DNA of 33,227 bases from Candidatus Omnitrophota bacterium (GCA_016929115.1 JAFGJL010000038.1:1-33227), one strand, 5' to 3'; positions 1-7,146 are shown, counted from the first letter of the stretch. Notes: a model not told the origin generated them from the letters alone. Numbers and translations: made by a program.

Positions 1-160
1 GGCCGAAGGCCGAGGGACAGGTCCCCCTTTTTCGACTGAACAAAAGACCGACCCGAGCGCTATCGAGGGGAACATTTTCAGTGCGAGCATATCGGGGTTT
101 GGGGCCATTGAAGGGGAGAGCCAGAAAAATTTTCGAGCAGGGCGTTAGCGAGGAAATAGT
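1..160. repeat. Partial copy of a dispersed palindromic repeat element
   Basis: This stretch shares several identical blocks, in the same order, with 12362-12560: the block TTTCGACTGAACAAAAGACC, then ATTTTCAGTGCGAG, then CGGGGTTTGGGGCC, and finally a GAAAAATTTTCGAG block near 126-138. The start (1-27) holds the GGCCGAAGGCC hairpin and a GGGACAGGTCCCC palindrome, and the element probably continues beyond the window edge. No gene is evident here. The short reading frame over it shows no protein-like features. Confidence 0.75.
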
Positions 161-174
161 AAGGGGTCGAGGTC

Positions 175-202
175 TTGATTTTTGGAAAGGATGTGGTATA
201 TT
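175..202 (+). promoter_or_regulatory. Sigma-70 type promoter with extended -10 for the ncRNA
   Basis: TTGATT at 175-180 and TATATT at 197-202 are separated by 16 bases, and TGG directly precedes the -10 (extended -10). Transcription would start near 209, just before the first strand of the predicted RNA closing stem. Inferred from consensus match only. Confidence 0.6.
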
Positions 203-208
203 TATTTG

Positions 209-433
209 TAGAAGAAGAGACGGCTTAACCTTGCGAGGGGAAAGCAAGTTCCTTGACGGAAGACGGTAAAACGGATTCCGGAGGGCAGGGAGCGAGAAAA
301 AAGGTCAGCCGAAAACCCGTAAAGGGGGCGAAAGCTTTAAAAGATCAGCGACCTTTATCCTTTTCTTTCGTTAAAAGGTTAAGCGCCCTTCTTCGGGGTA
401 AACCCAAGCCAAAAAGACTTGGGTTTTTCTTTT
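209..433 (+). ncRNA. Predicted structured stand-alone RNA (6S-like size, unassigned)
   Basis: A promoter at 175-202 and an intrinsic terminator at 400-433 bracket a transcript of about 220 nt with no convincing reading frame. Distant segments pair perfectly: GAAGAAG (211-217) with CTTCTTC (388-394), and GCTTAACCTT (223-232) with AAGGTTAAGC (375-384). Together they close a domain of about 160 nt. Inside, AAAGGTC (300-306) can pair with GACCTTT (350-356), enclosing smaller hairpins such as CCC(316-318)/GGG(324-326). Size and a long closing stem fit 6S RNA, but I see no symmetric central bubble, so that name is only a guess. It does not show the conserved cores of RNase P, tmRNA or SRP RNA. No plus-strand gene follows; the next genes converge on it, so a cis-acting riboswitch is unlikely. 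Confidence 0.55.
400..433 (+). terminator. Rho-independent terminator of the ncRNA
   Basis: AAACCCAAG (400-408) pairs perfectly with CTTGGGTTT (418-426) around a 9-base loop, followed by a T-rich tract to 433. It works for the plus strand only; the minus-strand side lacks a T-run. Its last bases overlap the stop codon of the convergent anti-sigma gene. Confidence 0.85.
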
Positions 434-875
434 AGAGCCTATTTTTGGGGTCTATAGACTGCAGTATCCTGGAAGCTTCCTTTTCGCCGCCCTTTTTCCA
501 CGCCTCGTGTATCATTATGAGCATCTTGCTGGTCTTGGAGTCTACAACCCATTTTATGCCCAAGAGGAGCGTTGCCACCAAAAACTGAAGGAAATAGCGC
601 GGCATTAAGAAAGAGAGAGCGAAGGAGGCGATGGCGAGGATGAGGTATATGTTTAGCTTTTTTATCATGTTAGCAACTCCCTTTTTTGATGAGGACTTCT
701 TTTCGGACATATTGACCGATCCATAGGCAGATGCAACCTTTCCGAGACACTCGCCGCATGATGCGATGTGGCTCTCCAGGCGAGCCTTCTCATCGCCGGA
801 CAGGGCATGCCCCAGGTAGTCCGCAAGCTGGACATCGGTCGGGTGCGCCTTTGTGTCAAGTTTTGTGCTTGTCAT
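432..875 (-). CDS. Zinc-finger anti-sigma factor, membrane-anchored
   Basis: A 147-aa protein encoded just downstream of an ECF sigma factor on the same strand. Residues 11-44 form a putative zinc-finger (zf-HC2 / ZAS) domain with H36-x3-C40-x2-C43. A lysine/serine-rich linker follows, then two hydrophobic segments (about 74-93 and 95-112) and a charged cytoplasmic tail. This fits the family role of holding the partner sigma factor at the inner membrane until a signal releases it. The ATG start has a strong GAGGGGG ribosome-binding site. The gap to the sigma gene is 71 bases, so co-transcription is likely. The inducing signal cannot be read from the sequence. Confidence 0.8.
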   Translation of the reverse strand: MTSTKLDTKAHPTDVQLADYLGHALSGDEKARLESHIASCGECLGKVASAYGSVNMSEKKSSSKKGVANMIKKLNIYLILAIASFALSFLMPRYFLQFLVATLLLGIKWVVDSKTSKMLIMIHEAWKKGGEKEASRILQSIDPKNRL

Positions 876-946
876 AAATAAACCCCCTCATATATAAAGA
901 CGGAAAAAACGCCCAAATTGTTGCAAATTTTTTAATATTTTTTCAC

Positions 947-1555
947 TCATGAAAGATCTTTCAATTCGCTCCTCAGTTTCTCCTTTGCCCGCTTGATGTA
1001 GCTTGAGATGGTCCCGGGCGGCATCCCCAGCATATCGGCTATCTCGTGATATTTCTTGTCGTACAGGAGGTTCAATTTGATTATGAGCCGTTCTTTATCC
1101 GGGAGCGTTTCAAAGGCCTCTTCTATGCGGTTCGATAGCTCGTCTTTGATGAGCGCGTCCGAAGGTTTTTGAGCCAGGGAGGGCACGATCTCGGCGAGCT
1201 CATCCTGTTCCATCTTCTCAATAGCGGACGCCGGCTGGCCGGCTCCGTACAAGCGCCTGCTGCCCGCATATTCCATAGCTTCGTTGCCCGATACGATCGC
1301 GAGCCAATAAGCTATGCTGGCGCGGTTCCTTACGCCTTGGAGCTTGTCGCCTTCCCAAAGGCCGGCCAGGAGGTTCTGCCTGATGTCCTCGATATCGTGG
1401 TGCGACAGGGAGATGCCGTGGGCCTTAAGCCTGTTTACGATCGAAACGTATATCAGCCTCGAATATTTCTTTATGAGCTGCGCCCATGCGGTGAGGTCTT
1501 TCTCTATACACCGCTCGACCAGCTCGCTATCGCTTGCCCGCGTTCCCTTGTCCAC
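947..1555 (-). CDS. ECF-type RNA polymerase sigma factor
   Basis: A 202-aa protein with the two-domain layout of extracytoplasmic-function sigma factors. Region 2 spans about residues 10-95 (helical, ending in a conserved-looking GNEAMEYAGSRR stretch). Region 4 spans about 140-200 with a helix-turn-helix (LPDKERLIIKLNLL... then HEIADMLGMPPGTISSYIKR) that would contact the -35 element. No region 1.1 or 3 is visible. The start is a GTG, and I see no strong ribosome-binding site before it. It is divergent from the REC-PAS gene across a 94-base spacer and precedes its likely anti-sigma factor. The regulon is unknown. Confidence 0.85.
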   Translation of the reverse strand: MDKGTRASDSELVERCIEKDLTAWAQLIKKYSRLIYVSIVNRLKAHGISLSHHDIEDIRQNLLAGLWEGDKLQGVRNRASIAYWLAIVSGNEAMEYAGSRRLYGAGQPASAIEKMEQDELAEIVPSLAQKPSDALIKDELSNRIEEAFETLPDKERLIIKLNLLYDKKYHEIADMLGMPPGTISSYIKRAKEKLRSELKDLS

Positions 1556-1612
1556 ATAACATACACTAGCACAGAGAGATAGGGAAGGTCAAGGGGTTCA
1601 TCCTTTTTTAAA

Positions 1613-1641
1613 TTGACTTATCAGGCACTAAATAGTATATT
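1613..1641 (+). promoter_or_regulatory. Strong sigma-70 promoter, near-leaderless transcript
   Basis: TTGACT (1613-1618) and TATATT (1636-1641) are separated by exactly 17 bases. The predicted start point (about 1648) lies 0-2 bases before the ATG at 1650, and no Shine-Dalgarno sequence is present. The mRNA is therefore inferred to be leaderless. Confidence 0.7.
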
Positions 1642-1649
1642 CTAATTAT

Positions 1650-3224
1650 ATGACTAGCAAGCATATAAGGGTTTTACTCGTCGAGGACAATGCCGGGGAC
1701 GCGCGCCTGATCCAGGAGATGCTCTCTGAGGTGTACGGCCTCTCTTTCGACATAAGGCATGTCGTGACACTAGCCTCCGGCGTTCAGTGCCTCATCGAGG
1801 GCGAATACGACGTCGTGCTGCTCGACCTGGGGCTTCCGGACAGCAAGGGGCTCGAAACGTTCACCAGGATCTATGCCCACGCCTGGGAAGTTCCGATAGT
1901 GGTCTTGAGCGGCCTCGACGACGAGCAGGTCGCGCTGAAATCGATGCAGGGCGGCGCGCAGGACTACCTTATCAAGGGAGAAGTCGACTCAAGGACGATA
2001 TGGCGAGTCATACGCTATGCGATGGAACGCAAGCGTATCGAGGAGGCGCTCAAGACATCCGAGGCGAACTACAGGGCTATCTTCGATGCCGCAAGCGACG
2101 CGATCTTCGTCCATGATATAGAGACTACAAAGGTCGTCGATGTGAACAGAAAAGGTTGCGAGCTCTTCTGCTATCCTTGCGACGAGCTCCTGGGCCTCGA
2201 CGCCGGGCACCTGATGCCCAGCGAGGGGCCCTACACGAAGAAAAAGCTTGAGGCGCTGCTGCAAAAGGCGGTGGCCGGCGAGCCTCAGGTCTTCGAATGG
2301 CTGGCGAAAGACAAGGCGAACCGTTTCTTCTGGGTCGAGGTGAGCATGAAACGGACGGTCGTCGGCGGCGTGACGCGGCTGTTGTCCATCGTGCGCGACA
2401 TCAACGAGCGCAAAGAGTCGGAGGAGGCGCTGCGCCGGCTGGAAGTGGCGGTGGAACAGGCTCTCGACGGTATCGCGGTGGCCGATATGGAAGGGAAGGT
2501 CCAGTTCGTCAATCCGGCCTGGACCAAGATGCATGGCCTTAAGGTGGACGAGGCATTGGGCAAGGATTTTAGCATCTTCCACACCACCGCGCAGATGAAA
2601 AAAGACGTCATCCCGCTCAACGAAACCGTCAAAAAGAACGGCTCCGCCCAGGGTGAGATCGGGCACGTAAAAAAAGACGGGAAGACCTTCCAGACATTGA
2701 TGGCCGTCGCCCTCCTGAAGGACAAAGAAGGCAGGCCAACCGGCATGATAGCAACGGCCAGGGATATCACCGAACGCATCCGCGCCCAACAGGCCCTCGA
2801 ACGGCAGAAGGAGTATTACGAAAAACTGCTTGATGAAGCCAATATCTGGATCGAGGTCCTGGACAGGGAAGGCAGGGTGCTTTTGTGGAACAAGAAGGCC
2901 GAGGATGTCACAGGCTACAAGAGAAAGCATCTATTGGGCACGTTGCGGAAGTGGCAGATGGAATATCCGAATGCCGCCTACCGGCAGAAGGTCTTCGGCT
3001 TTATAAGGAGGTCCATCGCCGACGGCAGGAACATCAGGAATATGGAGACAGAGGTAACTACCTACTCCGGCAGGAAGAGGATGGTCTCCTGGTCGTCGAG
3101 CATCATACGCAACCGCGAAGGCGAGATAACGGGCGGCATGTTCATCGGGACCGCGCTCGACGGCCTGTCCAAAAAGGCGTCGCCAAAAGCGAAGGCCGCC
3201 AGGAAAAATAATAAAAAAGGATAA
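1650..3224 (+). CDS. Response-regulator receiver protein with three PAS domains
   Basis: A 524-aa soluble protein. Residues 5-125 are a CheY-like receiver domain: acidic pair E12/D13, phospho-acceptor D59 in VVLLDLGLPDS, and a conserved lysine in DYLIKGE. Three PAS domains follow (about 135-260, 265-385, 390-510), each ending in a PAC-like motif such as SIVRDINERKE or ATARDITERIR. There is no histidine kinase, GGDEF, EAL or DNA-binding output; the protein ends in a lysine-rich tail. It may act as a phospho-relay or scaffold that senses ligands through PAS and passes the signal by protein contact. lysS starts 6 bases after its stop, so it probably shares a transcript with lysS-lolC-lolD. Partner kinase and ligand are unknown. 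Confidence 0.85.
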   Translation: MTSKHIRVLLVEDNAGDARLIQEMLSEVYGLSFDIRHVVTLASGVQCLIEGEYDVVLLDLGLPDSKGLETFTRIYAHAWEVPIVVLSGLDDEQVALKSMQGGAQDYLIKGEVDSRTIWRVIRYAMERKRIEEALKTSEANYRAIFDAASDAIFVHDIETTKVVDVNRKGCELFCYPCDELLGLDAGHLMPSEGPYTKKKLEALLQKAVAGEPQVFEWLAKDKANRFFWVEVSMKRTVVGGVTRLLSIVRDINERKESEEALRRLEVAVEQALDGIAVADMEGKVQFVNPAWTKMHGLKVDEALGKDFSIFHTTAQMKKDVIPLNETVKKNGSAQGEIGHVKKDGKTFQTLMAVALLKDKEGRPTGMIATARDITERIRAQQALERQKEYYEKLLDEANIWIEVLDREGRVLLWNKKAEDVTGYKRKHLLGTLRKWQMEYPNAAYRQKVFGFIRRSIADGRNIRNMETEVTTYSGRKRMVSWSSSIIRNREGEITGGMFIGTALDGLSKKASPKAKAARKNNKKG

Positions 3225-3230
3225 CGGCAC

Positions 3231-4697
3231 ATGTCAGGCATCATCGAAGAGAACGAACTCATAAAGACGCGCAAAGCGAAGCTCGACGCGATAGGCGCGT
3301 CCGGCATATACGCGTACGGCGGCAGGTTCGACGTGACGTCGACTATAAAGGCCGTCTGCGATAATTTTACCGAAAGCGCCGCCGTCACCGTCGCGGGCCG
3401 CATAATGGCGTGCCGCGAGCACGGCAAATCGAGGTTCTACGATGTGCGCGACGCGTCCGGAAAGATCCAGGTCTACATAAAGGCGGACATCCTGGGAGAG
3501 GCCTCGTATAAATTCCTGGACAACTTCGACATAGGCGACATGGTCGGCGTGAAGGGCGAGACGTTCAAGACGCGGACCGGCGAGCCGACGATAAAGGCGA
3601 CGGAGTTTACGATACTCGCCAAGTCCTTAAGGCCGCTCCCGGAAAAGTGGCACGGCCTGAAAGACGTGGAGACGAGGTACAGGCAGCGTTATGTCGACCT
3701 CATCATGAATGAGGACTCAAAGAGCGTCTTCGTGGCCCGCTCCAGGATCGTGAGCGAGATACGCCGGTTCCTGGACGAGCGCGGATTCCTTGAGGTCGAG
3801 ACGCCTATGATGCAGTCGATACCCGGCGGAGCCGCCGGAAAGCCCTTCAGGACCCACCACGAAGCGCTCGACATCGACCTCTATCTGCGGATAGCCCCGG
3901 AGCTGTACCTTAAACGCCTACTGGTCGGCGGGCTCGACAAGGTATACGAGATAAACCGGAATTTCCGCAACGAGGGCATCTCCACGCGCCACAACCCTGA
4001 ATTCACCATGCTCGAGGTTTACGAGGCCTATTCAGACTGCGCCGGGATGATGAAGCTCACCGGGGAGCTCATCACCAACGCCGCGCAGAAGGTCCTCGGC
4101 AAGACGCAGTTCGAATACCAGGGCAAGCCGGTGGACCTGTCTAAATGGGAGCGTGTCTCGTTCGCGGAACTCATGAAGGAGCAGTTCGGCATTACGCCCC
4201 AGGACCACCAGGACGAGTGGATAAAGAAGCTCAAGAAGAAGGGGATAGAGATAGAGGGCAAGGAGCTTTCCCGGACACAGCTCATCAATATCGTCGGTGA
4301 ACTGGTCGAGCCTAAGGCGCACAACCACCCGGTATTCGTCATCGACCTCTTCAAGGAGATGTGTCCCCTAGCCAAAACGAAAAAGGACAACCCGTTCCTT
4401 ACCGACAGGTTCGAGCTCTACATAGGCGGCATGGAGATAGCCAACGCCTATTCCGAGCTCAACGACCCCATAGAGCAGAAGAAGAGGTTCGAGGCCGACC
4501 TAGAGGGTGTCAAGGAGAAGAAGGGCAAGCTTGATGAGGATTTTGTCAGGGCCCTTGAGTACGGCATGCCGCCTGCCGGCGGCCTCGGCATCGGCATAGA
4601 CCGGCTCGTCATGGTGCTTACCAACGCCGCGTCCATCCGAGACGTCATCCTGTTTCCACAATTGAAGCCCGAGATACGGCAAGGCCCGGACAGGTAA
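3231..4697 (+). CDS. lysS: Lysyl-tRNA synthetase, class II
   Basis: A 488-aa enzyme that charges tRNA-Lys with lysine using ATP in the cytoplasm. The N-terminal OB-fold anticodon-binding domain covers about residues 55-145 (VAGRIMACREHGKSRFYDVR). The class II catalytic core follows, with motif 2 (FRNEGISTRHNPEFTMLE) and motif 3 (GLGIGIDRLVMVLTN) near the C-terminus. The length matches bacterial LysS (about 490-505 aa). The ATG is preceded by AAAAAGGA with 9-base spacing, and the gene lies tightly between the REC-PAS gene and lolC/E (1-base gap). Confidence 0.97.
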   Translation: MSGIIEENELIKTRKAKLDAIGASGIYAYGGRFDVTSTIKAVCDNFTESAAVTVAGRIMACREHGKSRFYDVRDASGKIQVYIKADILGEASYKFLDNFDIGDMVGVKGETFKTRTGEPTIKATEFTILAKSLRPLPEKWHGLKDVETRYRQRYVDLIMNEDSKSVFVARSRIVSEIRRFLDERGFLEVETPMMQSIPGGAAGKPFRTHHEALDIDLYLRIAPELYLKRLLVGGLDKVYEINRNFRNEGISTRHNPEFTMLEVYEAYSDCAGMMKLTGELITNAAQKVLGKTQFEYQGKPVDLSKWERVSFAELMKEQFGITPQDHQDEWIKKLKKKGIEIEGKELSRTQLINIVGELVEPKAHNHPVFVIDLFKEMCPLAKTKKDNPFLTDRFELYIGGMEIANAYSELNDPIEQKKRFEADLEGVKEKKGKLDEDFVRALEYGMPPAGGLGIGIDRLVMVLTNAASIRDVILFPQLKPEIRQGPDR

Positions 4698-4698
4698 G

Positions 4699-5880
4699 AT
4701 GGCCTGGCAACTATTCGTAAGCTCCCGTTACCTCACCGCAAAACCGAAAGAACGGTTCATATCCCTCATAAGCGCGATATCGATACTCGGCGTCGCCGTC
4801 GGCGTAGCCGCGCTCATCGTCGTGATAGCCGTCATGAGCGGGTTCGATAACGACCTGAAGGACAAGATCATCGGCACCAACTCCCACATCGTCGTGGAAG
4901 CCGATTACGGCATGCCGCCGGCAGAAGATATGATCGCGGATATTATCGCTACGCCGCATGTCAAAGACGCCTCTTTCTTCCTCACGGGCCAGGCCCTCAT
5001 CCGCAAGGAGGGCAACATCACCGGCATCATCGTCAAGGGTATAGTCCCTGAACGCGAGGCTCGCGTAACAGGCATAGCCGGTTATGTGAAAGAGGGTTCG
5101 CTCGAGTTCGGTAAAGACGGCATCGTCGTGGGAAGCGAGCTCGCGCGTAAGCTCGATATAGGCGTCGGCGACAGCATCTCGGTCGTGTCGCCGGCTCTTC
5201 CTAAAGGCATGGATTTCACCGTGCGCGGTATATTCAATTCCGGCATGTACGACTACGACATGAACCTGGCCTACATAGGCCTGGCGAAGGCGCAGGAGCT
5301 TTTCGGCGTCAAGGGCCTGGCCAGCGGCGTTTCGGTGAGGGCGGACGACGCCTTCAATGTCGCAAGCGTGCGGCGCTCGCTCCAGATGAAGCTGGGGGCG
5401 CCGTTCGCTGTCAGGACATGGATGGACCTCAACAAGAACCTGCTTGCCGCGCTGAAACTGGAAAAGACCGTCATGTTCCTCATCCTGACGCTCATCGTCC
5501 TCGTCGCTTGTTTCAACATCGCCTCGACGCTCATCATGATAGTGCTGGAAAAGACCAGGGACATAGGCATCCTTAAGGCGATCGGCGCGTCGAACGGCCA
5601 TATCATGGGTATCTTCGCGCTCCAGGGCGCCATGATAGGTTTTCTGGGGACAGCCGCGGGGACAGGTATCGGGCTCTTCCTCTGCTGGCTCTTAAAGACC
5701 TATAGGTTCATATCCCTTCCGAAAGACATCTATTATATCGACAAGCTGCCCGTAAACCTCCAGCTCCACGAAGTCATGACCATTATCATCGCGAGCCTTG
5801 CCATAAGCCTCATCGCGACGCTCTATCCGTCGCACAGGGCGTCCAGGCTCGATCCGGTGGAGGCGTTAAGATATGAGTGA
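4699..5880 (+). CDS. lolC: Lipoprotein-releasing ABC transporter permease (LolC/LolE family)
   Basis: A 393-aa inner-membrane protein of the MacB/FtsX-type permease family. One transmembrane helix near residues 20-50 (ISLISAISILGVAVGVAALI) is followed by a large periplasmic domain (about 50-260). Three C-terminal helices form the FtsX domain, containing a typical ILKAIGASNGHIMGIF segment, and the protein ends in DPVEALRYE. With LolD it would extract mature lipoproteins from the inner membrane and hand them to LolA. Only one permease gene is present, so it probably acts as a homodimer (LolF-like arrangement); the choice of symbol C versus E is arbitrary. It overlaps lolD by 8 bases. Confidence 0.92.
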   Translation: MAWQLFVSSRYLTAKPKERFISLISAISILGVAVGVAALIVVIAVMSGFDNDLKDKIIGTNSHIVVEADYGMPPAEDMIADIIATPHVKDASFFLTGQALIRKEGNITGIIVKGIVPEREARVTGIAGYVKEGSLEFGKDGIVVGSELARKLDIGVGDSISVVSPALPKGMDFTVRGIFNSGMYDYDMNLAYIGLAKAQELFGVKGLASGVSVRADDAFNVASVRRSLQMKLGAPFAVRTWMDLNKNLLAALKLEKTVMFLILTLIVLVACFNIASTLIMIVLEKTRDIGILKAIGASNGHIMGIFALQGAMIGFLGTAAGTGIGLFLCWLLKTYRFISLPKDIYYIDKLPVNLQLHEVMTIIIASLAISLIATLYPSHRASRLDPVEALRYE

Positions 5881-6556
5881 CGAATTGTTAGCAGCGGAGG
5901 GCCTCGAGAAGATATACCGTGACGGCATAAAAGAGGTGCGCGCTGTCGACGGCGTGAGCCTACGGATAAAAAGGGGAGAGGCCTCAGCCATCGTGGGCCC
6001 TTCGGGCGCCGGGAAATCGACTCTCCTGCATATGCTCGGTGGGCTCGACAGCCCCACTGCCGGCAAGGTATATCTGGACGGCGCCGATATCTACGGCCTT
6101 TCCGACGGCCGGCGGGCCCGTATAAGGAACCGCGAGATAGGGTTCGTCTTCCAGTTCTACCATCTTCTGCCGGAATTCACGGCGTTGGAGAACGTGATGC
6201 TGCCCGCGCTCATGAGCGGAAAAAGGAGCGGCGGTAAAAAAGATATAAAGGAAAGGGCGCTTGACCTGTTGCGGGCTGTGGGCCTTGAACAGAGGCTCGG
6301 CCACCTTCCGTCGGAGCTTTCCGGCGGGGAGTCGCAAAGGGTAGCGATAGCGCGCGCGCTAATAAACAGACCGAAGCTCCTCCTCTGCGACGAGCCCACA
6401 GGCAACCTCGATTCGAAGACGAGCGAGTCCATCTATGAACTCCTCTTAGGCCTGCAGTCAGGATACTCAACGACCATCATCATCGTCACCCACGACGAGA
6501 ATATCTCCTCCCGAGTGGGCAATGTCGTCCTCCTGAAAGACGGAAAAGCGCTCTAA
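5873..6556 (+). CDS. lolD: Lipoprotein-releasing ABC transporter ATPase LolD
   Basis: A 227-aa ATPase of the LolD/MacB type that powers lipoprotein release by the adjacent permease. Walker A is GPSGAGKS (residues 42-49). The signature is LSGGESQRVAIARAL, with SGGE rather than SGGQ. Walker B is LLLCDEPTGNLD, and the switch histidine lies in VTHDE. Length and motifs are complete. The start overlaps the end of the permease gene, which suggests translational coupling. I see no clear terminator after the stop; the next promoter begins within about 65 bases. Confidence 0.94.
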   Translation: MSDELLAAEGLEKIYRDGIKEVRAVDGVSLRIKRGEASAIVGPSGAGKSTLLHMLGGLDSPTAGKVYLDGADIYGLSDGRRARIRNREIGFVFQFYHLLPEFTALENVMLPALMSGKRSGGKKDIKERALDLLRAVGLEQRLGHLPSELSGGESQRVAIARALINRPKLLLCDEPTGNLDSKTSESIYELLLGLQSGYSTTIIIVTHDENISSRVGNVVLLKDGKAL

Positions 6557-6620
6557 AGTGTGTATACTGCATTAGTAGACAAATATCATCATAAACGATA
6601 AAAAAGGTAGAATTTACAAA

Positions 6621-6648
6621 TTGCATTTGAATATATATATGATATACT
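6621..6648 (+). promoter_or_regulatory. Promoter for the riboswitch / PEP-CTERM transcript
   Basis: TTGCAT (6621-6626) and TATACT (6643-6648) are spaced by 16 bases, with an extended -10 TGA before TATACT. The surroundings are very AT-rich. The predicted start near 6655 leaves about 60 nt of leader before the aptamer. Confidence 0.6.
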
Positions 6649-6714
6649 ATTGGTGTAAACAGGATAGAAAGTTACAAAGTTGTTAATTCGTTCTTTAAAT
6701 AAGTCAATTGAAAT

Positions 6715-6805
6715 ACCTTTAATCGCAAACCATTCGAAAGGATGGGACGCAAAGCTATAGGGCCTGATTCCCCGACGGGGAAATGGCAGCCAGTTGCCGT
6801 TTCGA
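6715..6805 (+). promoter_or_regulatory. Cyclic di-GMP-I (GEMM-I) riboswitch aptamer
   Basis: The conserved core is easily recognised: CGCAAACCATTCGAAAGG, directly followed by ATGGGACGCAAAGC, closely matching the Vibrio Vc2 aptamer including its GAAA tetraloop hairpin. A second arm follows (GGCCTG, a TTCCCC-GAC-GGGGAA hairpin, then ATGGCAGCC), ending in AGTTGCCG. These are the two parallel hairpins that bind c-di-GMP. The aptamer sits in the leader of a small membrane protein and a PEP-CTERM protein, and an intrinsic terminator follows. TGGGACGC in the aptamer (6743-6750) can pair with GCGTCCCA (6837-6844), the 5' strand of that terminator. This suggests an attenuator; an OFF response to ligand is the simplest reading but is unproven. 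Confidence 0.93.
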
Positions 6806-6836
6806 AGCTAGCGTAAAAGCTTTGAGGCCGTTTTAT

Positions 6837-6873
6837 GCGTCCCAACCATTTCGATGGTTGGGACGCTTTGTTT
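6837..6873 (+). terminator. Intrinsic terminator of the riboswitch expression platform
   Basis: A 13-bp perfect stem: GCGTCCCAACCAT (6837-6849) pairs with ATGGTTGGGACGC (6854-6866) around a TTCG loop, followed by TTTGTTT. It lies between the aptamer and the first downstream gene, as expected for ligand-controlled termination. Confidence 0.85.
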
Positions 6874-6888
6874 ATGGGGGATATATCC

Positions 6889-7023
6889 ATGACAAAAAAA
6901 CACATCACGCTGATGCAGAAGATCGACGCGGAGACAAGAAGCGCGCTCGACAGCGGGGTCCTTTATCTTATGCTGGGCCTCGTCGCGATCGTCGTCGCGT
7001 TGTCGGCGGTTGTGAGGGTGTAG
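6889..7023 (+). CDS. 44-residue single-pass membrane micro-protein
   Basis: The ATG at 6889 is preceded by GGGGGA with 7-base spacing; an in-frame upstream ATG lies in the terminator hairpin/T-tract region and is less likely. The protein is MTKKHITLMQKIDAETRSAL followed by one hydrophobic helix of about 19 residues and a final VVRV. It is a short basic/polar cytoplasmic head plus a membrane anchor. No family recognised. It is the first gene after the c-di-GMP riboswitch terminator and precedes the PEP-CTERM gene by about 120 bases, so it is probably co-regulated with it. It could be a pilin-like or regulatory micro-protein; this is a guess. Confidence 0.6.
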   Translation: MTKKHITLMQKIDAETRSALDSGVLYLMLGLVAIVVALSAVVRV

Positions 7024-7070
7024 GGACTGTCCCATCGCGTCTACAGCGCGGTGAATGGGACTGTCCCCAA
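7023..7070. repeat. Paired GGGACTGTCCC palindromes (REP-like)
   Basis: Two GGGACTGTCCC palindromes (7023-7033 and 7059-7069) flank a GCG-rich hairpin, making a nested inverted repeat between the micro-protein and the PEP-CTERM gene. It belongs to the same family as the GGGGACAGTCCCC insertion in yggS. Such motifs are typical of REP elements moved by Y1 (RAYT-type) transposases; no transposase is in this window. Confidence 0.75.
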
Positions 7071-7146
7071 GGGGCAAACTAAAATGAGACCGAAAACGAA
7101 CGAAACCAACGGAGCACCAAAAGCGCCAGGGGCGCGAGGGGGAGTT

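Noticed and set aside
253-435. 60-codon frame over the ncRNA
   Set aside because: It reads through the terminator hairpin and its last GFFF comes from the T-tract; no homology-like features. The RNA structure explains the sequence better.
1989-2930. Long minus-strand frame (313 codons) opposite the REC-PAS gene
   Set aside because: Antisense shadow of a clear gene; no family motifs. The same holds for the minus-strand frames at 4711-5601, 14209-14937, 20652-21338 and 29849-30742.
4699-6556. MacB-type efflux or FtsEX instead of Lol
   Set aside because: The permease has the LolC/E start, size and FtsX tail, and the ATPase is of LolD length without the MacB fusion; FtsE/FtsX motifs and order do not fit.
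7051-7146. GTG/ATG starts 21-32 codons upstream for the PEP-CTERM protein
   Set aside because: They lie in or just behind the repeat and would put a long polar stretch before the signal peptide; ATG 7147 has a GAGGGG site.
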